Shown piece after piece: positions 43,761 through 55,000 of a DNA stretch of 55,000 nt. The stretch is from contig JAIVFJ010000120.1 in assembly GCA_025765615.1 (NCBI GenBank), forward strand, positions 1 through 55,000, written 5' to 3'. The notes below the pieces were generated by a model that did not search any database, was not told the origin of the DNA, and saw only the letters and a program-made list of their open reading frames with translations. The stretch is from Zopfochytrium polystomum. Its lineage: Eukaryota > Chytridiomycota > Chytridiomycetes > Chytridiales > Chytridiaceae. Every line of letters begins with the position of its first letter. The first letter of the stretch is position 1. A program made the translations under genes and the position numbers.

Positions 43761-43888
43761 TCACGCGGTCTCTGGGCGGGCGGGCGGGTCGGGCGCGTCG
43801 ACGGGGCAGGCAGGGGCGAGACGTGCCCGTTCGCAGGACGGCTCGCTCAATCGTTTTTTTAAATTTTTGCTTGGAAAGCGACGAAGCG
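43761..43888. promoter_or_regulatory. Divergent 128-bp promoter region
   Basis: The only DNA between ATG 43760 (minus) and ATG 43889 (plus). It has GC-rich sequence with GGGCGGGCGGG-type boxes and a T/A stretch near 43854-43868, but no TATA box placed for both genes. Co-regulation is inference. Confidence 0.5.
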
Positions 43889-46580
43889 ATGGAGGGCGAG
43901 GAGGGGCTCACGCACGCCGACCTGCAAGAAATGATCCTCGCCGCGCTCGACGACCCGGACCGCAGCGGCAGGATCGACGACACAGCCGCCCTCGCGCACG
44001 GCTACCTGAACCAGCTGGCCGTGCTCGGCGTCCTGAACTCGCTGCTGATCCGTGAAGTATTTATTAGATGATCTCTGTTGCTAGTTCGGTGGTGCCCGCG
44101 ACTCACTCTTCTTCCCCCTCGAACACGCACACACACGCACGCGCACGCACGCACACCGCGCGGAACGGGGAAATAAGATCGTCACGTACAAGCCCATCTC
44201 CGCCGAGCGTTGGAAGCTCACCCCGGAAGGCGAGCGCTTCGCGCTGGAAGGCAGCGACGAGGTCAAGGTCTACAACGCAGTGCCACCAGGCCAAAACGGC
44301 ATCTCCCTCCGAGGCCTGGAGGTACACTTCCTGCATGCATTTACAGTTCCCCAGCCCTGCCCTCCTTCCATTCCATCATGGCACCCCTTCAGTTTCATCC
44401 CAGCCCCTGACGGCCATTTCGTAAACAGGCGGCTGTGGGTGGAGCGGCAAAGTTTGGCCAGCCCGCCGCGTTCAAATTGAAGTGGATCAAACGGGGCGGC
44501 GAGGGCCTCGTCCGTGCCGTCGCCGCTATTTCGGACGAGGTTCAGTCGGACCTGCAGGAGATCAAGAGGCATGGGAAGCACTCGAGCGAGAAAGTTATCA
44601 AGGAGCTCAAGGCCAGGAAACTTATTGACAAAGAGTTGAGTGTGGCAACACCCCCACTTCTTGCAAACAATCATTTCAAACCAAACCCACCCCCCCAATG
44701 ATACTCCCGGGGGGTGGCTCTTGCTGACAGAGAAGCCTCTTGCGTTTAGAGTGCAGACATCATACGAGGTGTTCAAGGGCCCAAAGTTTACACGCGCCGT
44801 CCCAGTCGAGTCAACGGACATCACCTTTGATATGATTTCAAGGTAGGCTGCGCGCCAGCGCAGGCACTGAGAAAGGCTAATGACAACGTCCCCCCCACCC
44901 CCAGCGGCGAGTGGAAGACCGCAAACTTCAAATTGTACAACCTAGACAGCGGCGTTCTCGGAGTGCCTCCTCAAGGAGGGCATCTCCACCCGCTTCTGAA
45001 GGTGCGGGAAGAGTTTCGGGAAATTTTCTTGGAGCTGGGGTAAGAGAGCTTTTTGTCCGCCGTGATTCCATTCCGACACGTTGTATTGACAGCCGTTGTA
45101 ACTCCCCCCCAACCCACAACAGTTTCACCGAGATGCCGACAAACCGGTTCGTGGACTCGTCCTTTTGGAACTTTGACGCGCTGTTCCAGCCGCAGCAGCA
45201 CCCTGCGCGAGACGCGCACGACACGTTTTTCTTGAAGGATCCCGCGGCGGACGACCAATTTCCGGCCGAGTACATGGAGAGAGTAAAAGAGGTCCATTCC
45301 AAGGGAGGCTACGGGTCCATTGGGTATTTTTTTTTCTCCTTTTTTGGCTCAAAAATGTCCGCAGGTCGTCCCCGCCCGCAAAAGTAACGTTTTTGTCGAA
45401 AAATGGCCAGGTACGGATACGACTGGAGCAAGGCGGAGGCTGAGAAGCTTATATTGCGGACACACACTACGGCGGTCAGCTCCTCGATGCTGTACCAGTT
45501 GGCTCAGGAGGTGAGGGAGGACAATCAATTACGAACGGAAAGGGATTTTTTGGCTATCTGACACGAAAATTGCGTTCGCTCGCAGAAAGAGTTTCGACCC
45601 GTTAAGTACTTTTCGATCGACCGCGTGTTCCGGAACGAAACCACGGATGCGACGCACCTCGCCGAGTTTCACCAAGTCGAGGGAGTGGTTGCGGATCGCG
45701 GGCTGACCTTGGGCGATCTAATCGGCGTTCTGCATGGGTTCTTTAAGAAGCTTGGTACTGCTCCCCGTTTTTGAAGCAATTTTTTTGTTCCACAAGCATT
45801 ATGGCGAGCTAAAACAAGCGATTTCTTTTATTTGTTTCTCCCCTCACTCGCGCGGTCGTCGGTAGGCATAGAAAAGCTGCGGTTCAAGCCCGCGTACAAT
45901 CCGTACACCGAGCCCAGCATGGAGATTTTTTCATGGCATGAAGGTGACGGCGAGGTGTGGGGAAATGGCATATAGAATCCGCGAGCGCATCTTCACACTC
46001 TTTTTCGACGCCGTCAATTAAACTCATTAACCCGTTGTTTCACTAACCAAAAATAAAAATAAAAATACAAATTGTAGGCCTACAACGATGGGTAGAAATT
46101 GGCAACTCTGGCATGTTCCGCCCCGAGATGCTGCTGCCGCTGGGGCTGCCGGAAGACGTGACGGTGATCGCGTGGGGTCTTTCGCTGGAGCGGCCGACCA
46201 TGATCAAGTACGGGTACAACGACATTCGCAAGCTGGTCGGACACCGGGTGGAGATTGACATGGTCCAGCGCAACCCGATATGCCGGTGAGTAGTTGTTTT
46301 TGGTTGTTTGTATTCTGTGAGCGTGGGAAAGGGGTGGCCGTTTAGGGGGGGTTGGGGGGGTTGGTGCTTCCTGGGGCATTCAGGTCTATACGTCCTCGCT
46401 TGTTCCTCAAACTAGATTGTGTTTATGGTACTTGTTCGCTTTTTGCGAAGGGGAGGGGAGGGAGGAAGATCTTTCTTTTTGACCAACCACCTTTTCTTAC
46501 CTTTGCTGTCGGTTGCTTACATGTAATCGTCCTGTAAATCTCGACACAGCCTCGACAAGAAAATGGGAAAAGAGATCTAA
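43889..46580 (+). CDS. FARSA/FRS2: Phenylalanyl-tRNA synthetase alpha subunit, cytosolic, 11 exons
   Basis: Exons 43889-44056, 44178-44321, 44429-44639, 44731-44842, 44905-45039, 45123-45323, 45411-45510, 45586-45754, 45866-45943, 46078-46285 and 46550-46580 give 518 residues, the normal length for the eukaryotic cytosolic subunit. The N-terminal winged-helix region includes [19 protein letters not shown]. The class II catalytic core begins near [19 protein letters not shown], with [40 protein letters not shown] (motif 2 region) and [20 protein letters not shown] (motif 3), and ends LDKKMGKEI. It pairs with the beta subunit as an alpha2-beta2 enzyme charging tRNA-Phe in the cytosol. All intron phases agree; the exon 3 donor (GTGTGG at 44640) and exon 4 acceptor were chosen to keep KELKKPLAF in frame. 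Confidence 0.95.
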
Positions 46581-47103
46581 TAGCAGCCCTTTCCTTCAAT
46601 GTTTTATTTTTTATTTTTTATTTTTTATTTCTTCTTCTCACCTGTACGTATTGCATGTACATACTGTCACACGAGTGTTGGTAAGGTAACTGCAGTGGTT
46701 GGGTGGTCGCTGTAGAGGGTGGAACCAAAAAAAAAAAAAAAAAAAAAAACCCTCTGGCACACCCCCGTTCGGACCTTTCTGGCCGAGCGGCGTTCATTCG
46801 CTCTCGAGTTCGCCCCCCAGCCCACTATTCGATTGCCGCCCCATTCAGATCGGCCTGTCCGAAAATCGATCAAGCAGCCAACCAGCCAGCACCCCGCTCA
46901 CTCACTCACTCACTCACTCACTCACTGTCCCCTGCTCCCCAGCCGCATTCAAGATCTCTCCCTCCCGACCCCCTTTCCCTCCACACGCATACAGACACCC
47001 CCCCTTCAGTACACACTCCGCCGTCCCATCTCTACACCCATCTCTGCAGCCCCCCTTCCCGTCCCTCACCTTTCCTCATCCCATCCACTGCCACAGCGGG
47101 CAC
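46581..47103. other. Intergenic between PheRS alpha and the MDC1-like gene
   Basis: T/A-rich 3' flank (TTTTTATTTTTT repeats near 46600-46630), a poly(A) run at 46727-46749 and a CACT tandem at about 46896-46926. No gene seen. Confidence 0.6.
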
Positions 47104-50100
47104 ATGCCGGCATCGGCATCCTCCAGAGGCAGAAACCGCAGCCTCGCCGCCGCAAGCAGCAGCCGCCGCGCTCTCAACCGGAGAAGTCGGCACGCAGACA
47201 TTGACGGCGACGCCATCGACGACGACGACGATGACGATGATGGCGGCGGCAACGAGGGGGACGAGGACCGCAACCGCCGCCGACGACGCCGCGGCGGCGG
47301 CCAAGACGACGCTCTCGAGGACGACGAGGAAAACGACGACGAAGGCGGAGGTGGAGGTGGAGAGAGCTTCCACCACCTGGAGCAGGTCATGCGGGAGGAC
47401 AAGCGGCGCATGGCGTATCTCAAGAAGCGCATTGCCGAGTTTGAGGTTCCGGCAAGCCGGATGGATGTGGTATAGACGTTGTTTTCCTTTCCTCTTTTTT
47501 TTTTTTAGGTTGACGAAAGAGCGATTTATAACAGGCGGGCCATCTACGACTCCTCGCCATCGGGGAGGTCATGGAGGAGTTGGTCTTCCCCGTCATGACG
47601 GGCCTGAACATTGTCGGGCGATCGTCGCGCGCTGTCCCCGGCGCCTGGCAGATCCTACTCAACGTGAACGGAGTGAGCAGCGTACACGCTCTAATTGGTT
47701 CGTTGCCGTGATTGCTTTTGTTGTTCAGCCCCCTACTCCGACCTCCAACTGGCGCCTCTTAAAATTTCGCCCCTTCAATCTCTTAGAAGTGTCGGTTTCA
47801 GGTCAGGAGCACTTTGTCGAGGATCTCGCCTCGACGAACGGCATTCGGATCGGACCCACACAGCATCCGTTGCATTCGTACAAGATGTATGAGCTGGCGC
47901 ACAACAAAATCATTCAGTTTGGCACTGCCGTCTGCCGATACGAACAGAAGAATCCTTGCTCTGGACTTGGAGAATATGATGTTCGTAAATGTTGCGTCAT
48001 TTTGCTGCTCCAAAAAAGAAATAACTGTTTGAATGTCTTTACGTCTTGCATTGGGATATAGCATTTGTCACACTCACATGTCAACCGTAAGTCTAATTTT
48101 TTCTTGTGCACTTTCTTCAACTTTCTTGGTCCGCAAAGCATCTAAAGTAACAAACGCAGAAGAGAGCATTCAAGGAGGGGACGCGCCGGCCGCGAACCTC
48201 GTTCGGACCGACACAGCCCCGTCCACCGTCATGCCAGAGTCCGTTCAAGCCATCGCGGGCCACCCTCACCCCGCCTACACGCGCGACGACGTGCCTGCAA
48301 CCATCATGCAGAGCGAACCACCACCGCCGCCCCCACCAGCAGACGATTACATCGCGGCAGCGACCATTGATCCGGATCTCCTCCTTGGCCCGACTACCCG
48401 CGGGGCCCACGACGATTTCGACGATCTGTTGGACCGGTCCGTCGTAGAGTCGTCTGTCGTGCTCGCGAGCTCGCGGAGCCGAACAAAGCCCGTCGCCGCC
48501 GGCGGTGGGGCTGGCGGTGGTGGTGGGGGCGAGGCGGCTGCGGGCCGAGCGACAGAGGGCGGCGGCCGCGGCCGCGCTGCTGCCGCCGTCGACGACGACG
48601 ACATAGACGCGCTGTGGGATCAGCGCGAGACGCAGTTCTTTCCCGACGATTTCGGCCTCGGGTACGAGCACGGCATAGACAGCCAGTTTGAGTTGTCGGA
48701 CGAGCTTGCCGGGGCAGACGGACACGGCGGCGGCGGCGGCGGCGGCGCGCCGCGCACGCCCCGAAAATCGAGGAATGCAAAGAAGACGGTGGCGTTCCAG
48801 TCGCTGCCGAAGGACGACGACGGCGACGACGGCCACGACGAGGACGCCACCCTACAAGACAACCTGCTGTCTGCGCCGGTCGGCGGTGCCGGCGGCTCGA
48901 GCAGCAGCAGCAGCAGCAGCACGAGCAGCAGTCTGGGCAGCGGCGGCGTCGGCGGCGGCGGCGGCCGACGGGGTGGATTCCAGCACTCTGATCAGACAGA
49001 CTCGTCGTCGTCGTCTCTGGTCTCGCGGCCGACGCCGTCGCAGAACCGCCGCCGCGTGGTCGTGGAGTCGGAGTCGGACAGCGATGACGCCGCGACGGAG
49101 GCGGCGCCGCCAACAGCAACGCAAGGAGCGCCGTCGTCGCTGGAGCTGACGGCCGCATTGGGGACGGCGGGGACGGCGGCGGCGTCGGGGTCGTGGATGG
49201 CGTCGGGTTCTGCGGAGTCACTCAGACTGTCGTCGTCGTCGTCGACGTCCAGCAGCAGTGTAGGGTCGTTGCCTGTTTTCACGCAGCGACCTCTGCGCGG
49301 CGGCAAGGCTGCCGCCGCCAAGTCGGGTAGAGGCCGGGGGTTGGTCTCGCAAGATTCGGACGACGACGACGACAACGACGGGGAACCAGCGCCGATGGAC
49401 TGGGAAGGCCCCGTCTCGAGCGGACTGCTCCTCACCGGGACGACTGCCACGGCGACGGCGGGGGCAGCAGCGGCGGGGCTCGGCGGCGGCGGCATCAGCA
49501 GTAGCGGTACGGAGGGATTCGGGGGCGGCATTGTGATTTCAGGTGTGGACGACCCGGCAGGCGCGAGCGCGAGCGGCCACGAGGGTCTGGGCGGCAGCGG
49601 CGGCGGCGGTGGTGTTTACGGCGATCACGGCGATCTGAAAGAAGAGGCCACCACTACCGCGGCGGCGGCGATGGACGAGGAGATGGTGGCCGAACCGCCG
49701 CCGCCGCAGACGCCTCCCCCGCCGCCGCCTCCCGCGGCCCCCGCGCCGGTCATGGAAATCGCGCCGCCCCCAGCAACGTCTGGAACGACTGGGAATTTGG
49801 TAGAGGCGGCAGCGGCGGAGGCCAAGACGCCGAACAAGAAGCGAGGTGCGCGGGCGAGGGCGCCGCCGCCGCCCGCCACCCCCGCTGCGAACACGGACTC
49901 GACTGTGGCGGGCGGTACCGCGACGCGGCGTGGGGGCAAGCAGAGGGGGGCGGCTGCTGCTGCTGCGGCGGCGATGGCGACGACGCTGTTTGCCGACGAC
50001 GACGATAACGACGACGACGACGCGGACGAAAAGAAAAAGGTAGTGGACGACGGTGAGGACGACGACGACGACGACGAGCCGGAGGAACCCGTAACTCCTG

Positions 50101-53100
50101 CGACGAGAGCGGCGGCGGCGGCGGCACGGCGGCGCGGCGGCGCCGCCGTAGCGAGGAAGGGTGCCGCGCGGCCGCCGGTCGAGGCGGCGCGCGGCTCCGA
50201 CTACGTGCCGGAGCGAGAGGAGGAGGTGGACGTGGTTGAGGCGGCGCCGGCAGCGCCCACGCCGACGGCGAAGGGACGCCGTGGCGGGACCGGCGGCAAG
50301 AAGGCGGCGGCTGCGGCTGCTGCTACCGCCGCCGCCGCCGCGGAAAAGCAGCAGCCGGCGCACGCCGAAGCGGCCACGACAAAGACGGAAAGGAAGACGC
50401 GGGACATTTGGGATCCGCCGTCGTCCATTGGCGACTCTGACCTTGTGGTGGTGGCACCAGTGGCGAGCCGCGGAGAGCGCGGGAAGCGTGCGTCGACGAT
50501 CACGTATGGGTATGTGTCTTTTGTGTGTGTGTGTGTGTGTGTGAGGAGGGTGGGTGTGTGGGTGTGTATGTGTGTTTGTGATGGTTGATGGACTTTATGA
50601 TGGATAAGTTATGCGAGGGGATAAGGCTTGGCAACTTGCTAACTCGTCTTGTCCACCAAAAATCGGGAACTGCCGGGGAAAAAAAAAAAAAAAAAAAAAA
50701 AGGCGGCTCTCGCGCTCGACGGATTCCACTACACCCTCGCGGGGTACCAAGCGCAAGGCGGAAGAAGAAGAAGAGGAGGTCAAGGAGGAGCGCAAGGCCG
50801 GTAATGCTGACGGCGGCGGCGGCGGCGACAGGATGGAAATCGAGGGCGACGAGGCCGGCGAAGTGGCACCGACAAGCGTTCCGCGTGGCCGAAAGGCCGC
50901 AAAGACGTCGCTGCACTCGGCGGGACCTGGCGCGGCGGAGCGAGCGGCGACGACGACGACGACCGATGAACCCGCACCCACAGCCGTGCACGCGCCGGTC
51001 GCCACAGCCGCAGTGCCCGCACCTGGCCCGCTGCCGACGTCGTCCACGCAGGCGGCGCTGGCGCCGAAGAAGCGGCTGGGAATGGGCCCGCGCGGACGCA
51101 TTGGCGCCTTGACGCCTGTTGCGGCGACCGCTGCAAAAAAGCCGCCGCCGGCGCCGACGGCGCAAAAGGATGCGGCCTTCGCTGTCGTTGAACAAGAGAG
51201 CGACGGCGCGGCGGCCGCCGCGCCAGTCGCTCCTGCCGCCATCCCACCGGAGACGCCCAGTCGACTGGGTGAGCGCGAGCCGGCTCCGCGCGCGAGGCGC
51301 GCTGTGGCTGTCGACAGCAGCAGCAGCACCGGCAGCAGCAATAAGAAGGCTGGCGGGGATAGCGTGCCCGCCGGGGTCGCAGCGGCGGCGGCGGCGACGC
51401 CCGACGGTGCCGCACGGTCCTCGGTGCGGAAGACGCGGCGCGGAGGGGCTGCGGCGGATGAGCAGGACGATGCGGTGGGCGAGAAGGCCGAGGCGCCGGC
51501 GGCCGAGCTGGTGGGGGAAACGCAGGGGAACGGCGGCGGCAGCGGCGGCGGTGACTGCGGCTGCTGCAGCGGCCGCGGCGCTTCCACCGCCGGTGCCGGC
51601 TTCGACGCGCAAGACGAGGTTGCGCGCGGGCGCCGCTACAGATGACGCGGAAGTGGTACCGATGCAGGTGGACGTCGAGGGCAAGGCGGGCGTCGACGAC
51701 AAGCCCGCCTCACAGACGACGAAGCGGAGGGGGGCCGATGCTGCTGCTGCTGATGTCCCAGGTTCGACGCGGAAATCGACGCGGCGCACAGCTGGACGCA
51801 AGGGGGCGGAAAAGGAGCCGGACGAGTCGGAGAAGGACGTGGCGGAGGAGGAGGGCGAGCAGGAGGGCGAGCAGGGGAAGGAGGAGGAGGAGAAGGAGGA
51901 CAAGGGCGAGGACATATCGCCACCGAACACGCGCAAGAGAGCCACTGGCGCCGCCGCCGCAACTCCTTCTGCGAGTGCTGGTACCGCGGACAAGGCCGCG
52001 CCTGGATCAGCGCGGAAAACGGGAGGTCGGCGGCAGCAGGGCGGCGGGACCGCGACGACAACGACAGCGGACAGGAAGGCTGCCGCGGACGACGACGAGA
52101 GCGCCGGGGCGGACACTGTCGACAAACACGCTGCCGGCGCCGCCCCCGCAGATTCCAAGGGCAGGGAAAAGGGCAAGGCGAAAGACAAGGCAGCCGAAGG
52201 GGCGGACGACGAAGCGGCGGCGACCGGGGGAGGTGCACGCCGGAAGGCGACGACGACGACGGCGGCGGCGGTGGACGGGAGCCGGACGCCGAGCCATACC
52301 GCCTCGCGTGCGGCGGCGGCCGCTGCCGCCGCCACCGCCAGCCAAGAATCGGACGTTGAGCCGCCAAGGTGAGGAGGAGGCTAGGAAGCAACCCCCCACC
52401 GGCAGGGCGAACCTCGAAACCACCCGTAACCTAACCCTTTTCTACTGTTTGCACCCGCAAAAAAAGCAGCGCGCGCAAGTCACGGGTCACCAGTTCGGCG
52501 CGCACTCCAACCTCGTCATCGTCGTCGTCGGCATTGGCTACGGCTGCGGCTGCGCACTCGAGCAGAGCGGGGCCGTCGCCGGCGCGGTCTCAGGAAGGGC
52601 GCGGTCGGAAGCAGGCGGCCGCTGTGGCGGACCCCGTTGCGGTGGCCGCGGCGCACAAGATTATGTTTACGGGGATTGCGGAGACGGAGACGTACGAGTC
52701 GGTAGGTTGATGTTCAATTCTTTTTTTTTTTTTTTTTTCAACCCTCCCCCGGGCCTAGATTGTGTTTTCCCTGGGCGGCGAGACGGTGCAGACGTGGAGC
52801 GAGTGCACGCACCTGGTGACGGACAAGATTCGGCGGACGGTCAAGTTTCTGGCGGCGCTGGCGGCGGGCAAGCACATTGTCAGCGTCAAGTGGCTGGAGC
52901 AGAGCAAGAAGTCGAGCGTTTTTGTCGGTGAGGGGGGCAAGGTTTTTTTTTTTTTTCCTTTTTTTTTCAGGTTTTCGCTTCTTGCTCTGTTCTGCTCCTT
53001 CTCTCTACTTCTCCTTCGCTAACAAGCGTAACTTCAACCGGGCGATAACAGACGTGACGGACCACCTGCTCAAGGACAAGGCGGCGGAAAAAGTGTACGG

Positions 53101-53245
53101 CTTCTCGCTCAAGGAGTCGCTCGAAAAGGCAAAGGCGCAGCGGCTGTTTGCCGGCGTCGAGGTGTACGCGACTCCGTCGGTCAAGCCTCCGCACGCGGAC
53201 CTGGCCGAGATGCTTATCGCCGCAGGGTCAAAGGTGAGAGTTGGC

Positions 53246-53292
<47 letters not shown>

Positions 53293-53392
53293 AGAACGTT
53301 TGCGTGCGCGCGCGTGTGTGAGTGAGTGTGTGAGTGTGTGTAAGCCTTACGACAAACACAAGCTGACTGGCTACTGCACCACAACAAAATGA

Positions 53393-53426
<34 letters not shown>

Positions 53427-53646
53427 GATCAAATCGGTACCGGCCGGCGGTCCTGCGAACCACCCACACGTTGCGGTGATTGGGTGCGCCGAGGACGAGG
53501 CGGCGTGCCGCAAGCTGCAGCGGGCCGGGTGGCGCGTGCTGACGAACGAGTTCGTGCTGACGGGCATCCTGCGGCAGGAGGTTGGCTGGGACGAGCACGT
53601 CCTTGCGTTTGGTGGCGCTGGCGGGGGCGGCGGCGGCGGAGCGTAA
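47104..53646 (+). CDS. MDC1-like DNA-damage checkpoint mediator: FHA plus tandem BRCT
   Basis: Best exon model: 47104-47469, 47535-47697, 47802 to about 47980, about 48140-50509, 50703-52368, 52467-52701, 52759-52927, about 52970-53233 and 53425-53646. Exons 2-3 encode an FHA domain: GHLRLLAIGEVMEELVFP, NIVGRSS, VSSVHALI, VEDLASTNGIRIG. The long middle (about 1400 residues) is acidic, Ala/Thr/Ser-rich disorder with many SxR-K and TR-K patches. The C terminus is a tandem BRCT: KIMFTGIAETETYES, THLVTDKIRRTVKFLAALA, IVSVKWLEQSKK, YGFSLKESLEKAKAQRLFAG, then GWRVLTNEFVLTGILRQEV. The Thr in FTG and IRR..K match the phosphoserine pocket that reads gamma-H2AX in MDC1. A one-base frame step near 51513-51517 (G5) interrupts exon 5. 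The exon 3/4 junction and the acceptor near 52970 are uncertain. Confidence 0.75.
50510..50702 (+). other. Intron with GT repeat at the donor and poly(A) before the acceptor
   Basis: Donor GGGTATGTG at 50510. A GT tract follows at about 50524-50580. The 3' end is a run of about 24 A before AG at 50701-50702, with no pyrimidine tract. Phase 2 on both sides fits only this acceptor. Confidence 0.75.
53234..53424 (+). other. Intron with GA/GT repeats and poly(A)-AG acceptor in the BRCT region
   Basis: Donor GTGAGA at 53234, a (GA)n tract at about 53250-53300, GT repeats to 53342, and about 30 A immediately before AG|CTGATC at 53424/53425. The flanking exons are BRCT-coding and in phase. Confidence 0.75.
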
Positions 53647-54268
53647 AGTGACCGTGCGGGGTTGGGGGCAAGGGGGCGGTTTTAGTTCGTAGTTTGGGAT
53701 TCTGTTGGGTGCGTGAGGGGGGGAGGAAAGTTATGCTCGGGTCTGCACCTCAAATAGACGTGCTTTTTTTTTTTTTTTTTGTTTTGTTGTTGTGTTTCTC
53801 GTGTTCTTTCAGCATGTTCTTTCAGCCAGCAGACAGTCGCAAGAGAGTGTGAGAGAGGGCTTAAGGGTACTAGTATACGAGAGTTCCACTCGGAGCATTC
53901 CAAGGCATGCTTACTGTTTTCCCAATGAAAGTGTAAGTTATAGGCCAAACACCTTCCCGGTGCGATCCCGATGCGAGCGAGAGCGAGCGGAGATCCGAGG
54001 AAGAGAGAGAGCGAGAGAGAGAGAGACAGACAGACAGACACACTCCATATTTGAAGCTCCGATAACAACGACAGCCGAGATATGGAAACAGCTTTGATCC
54101 TTATCACACTACTGAGAAACTCAAAAAAAACCTTTCTTATCAGTCGGTTGTTGCAATGAAGCTCTCCTTCTTCCATCCCCCGGAAAACTCTCTTTTATAC
54201 AGGCAGCCCCGAGCGTCCCTCCAGCAACCACCCACACACACCACCCATACACCCACGCACAACGAAAA
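53647..54268. other. Intergenic between MDC1-like and amidase genes
   Basis: Poly(T) at about 53764-53780, a GA/GACA tract at about 54001-54042, and an ACCC/CACA-rich leader (about 54220-54265) just before the next ATG. No gene seen. Confidence 0.6.
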
Positions 54269-55000
54269 ATGCCACCCTCTTACACAACAAACCGCCACCC
54301 CACCCGCCGCGTCGCACACCTCGGCTCGGGCCCGCAGCTCTCCCTTGCCGCCGCCGTCTTCACCGCCGCATCGCTCTCCGTCCTCTCCCACGTCGTGAGC
54401 GCCTCGCCGTACAACTGCGTCTCGCAGCCGTCGCCGCCGCCGCCGTCGACAACAGCAACAACAACAACGGCCGCGTACTACTCCTCTCCCTCCGCGCCGT
54501 CGCCGTCGCCGCGGCCCAACGTCGACCCGGACCGCGTCAACCCGTTCCCGATGGCTTCCTGCCGCGGGCTGAAACTCGAGGAGGCGACGATCGGCGAGAT
54601 GCAGGGATGGCTGACGGGCGGCGTAGTTACGTCGGTGGAGCTGGTGCGGTGCTACTTGGAGCGGGTTGCGCAGGTGGATCCGTTCGTTGGGTGAGGCCAC
54701 CCTATCCTTTTTTTTTTTTTTTTTTTTTTTTCTCAAGAAATGACACCCCCACCCAAGAGCGATCATGGAGCTCAACCCGGACGCGCTGGACATTGCGGCG
54801 CAGATGGACGCCGAGCGGGCGAGCGGGTCGGTCCGGGGCCCGCTGCACGGCATACCGTTCCTCGTGAAGGACAACTTTGCGACGGACGACAAGGTGGCGA
54901 CGACCGCCGGGACCGTCAGTGCGTGCAGTACAGAATCAGTTCTTCACTTTTTAATGTTTTTCATTTTAACCTTCCCCTCCCCATCTCCCCAGTGCTCCTC
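54269..55000 (+). CDS. Amidase-signature family protein, 5' part (runs off right edge)
   Basis: Exons 54269-54690 and 54758-54918, with a third beginning at 54993, join in phase (2, then 1). The N terminus has one hydrophobic segment (LSLAAAVFTAASLSVLSHVV) that may be a signal peptide or anchor, then Pro/Ser-rich sequence and the start of the amidase fold: LEEATIGEMQGWLTGGVVTS, VELVRCYLERVAQVDP, AIMELNPDALDIAAQMDAE, RGPLHGIPFLVKDNFATDD, and VATTAGTV. The Lys in GIPFLVKDN is the base of the Ser-cisSer-Lys triad; the two serines would lie beyond the edge. Family enzymes hydrolyse amide bonds. The N-terminal hydrophobic stretch suggests a secreted or membrane-associated amidase rather than a GatA subunit. 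Confidence 0.85.

Noticed and set aside
51511..51569. A short intron to explain the frame step in exon 5 of the MDC1-like gene
   Set aside because: GT and AG candidates exist, but the phases do not match (all nearby acceptors give the wrong frame).
1..55000. tRNA, rRNA or other structured RNA genes
   Set aside because: I looked for A/B-box pairs and rRNA-like blocks by eye and found none convincing; a covariance search was not possible.

Overview
The window is nuclear DNA of a eukaryote, most likely an early-diverging (chytrid-like) fungus. The genes are split by short GT-AG introns (51 to about 570 bases). They include a class V-type chitin synthase relative, cytosolic phenylalanyl-tRNA synthetase alpha, an ABCC pump, an MDC1-like checkpoint mediator, a TIR protein and a Ty3 chromovirus. 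The coding DNA is very GC-rich and full of trinucleotide and homopolymer low complexity, so long spurious open frames occur on both strands; I kept only frames with a recognisable family, consistent splicing, or both. Species is not determinable from what I can see.

Layout. 1-1587 (-): PB1-TIR protein, cut by the left edge. 2.9-3.4 kb (-): frameshifted subtilase-propeptide (I9-like) remnant. 3.8-4.9 kb (+): membrane-anchored beta-trefoil-like protein. 6.0-7.5 kb (+): Brp/Blh-type carotene dioxygenase relative. 8.6-10.2 kb (+): disordered protein with a PP1-docking motif. 11.9-14.2 kb (+): leucine-rich-repeat protein whose frame breaks several times. 14.4-18.5 kb (-): chitin synthase-like protein with lost catalytic motifs and several one-base frame steps.

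18.5-34.4 kb is an AT-richer island of transposon material: a decayed Ty3 reverse transcriptase, three copies of one LTR family (one in inverted orientation, one split), an unknown coding remnant truncated by an LTR, two host genes (24.5-25.6 kb and 26.2-27.7 kb), and an intact, very young Ty3 chromovirus at 28155-33459. This element has identical 353-bp LTRs, a TGTCA target duplication, a self-priming primer site and long arrays of perfect heat-shock elements in U3.

34.5-40.6 kb (+): 11-exon ABCC transporter. 41.2-43.8 kb (-): TPR/RS-domain protein (TTC14-like), divergent from the 11-exon PheRS alpha gene (43.9-46.6 kb, +) across 128 bp. 47.1-53.6 kb (+): FHA plus tandem BRCT MDC1-like protein. 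54.3 kb to the right edge (+): amidase-family gene, partial.

The strongest leads are the heat-shock-element arrays in a self-priming young retrotransposon, the bacterial-type Brp/Blh retinal-forming enzyme relative, the degenerate chitin synthase, the MDC1 architecture, and a recurrent disruption of reading frames at G/C homopolymers of 4 or more bases.
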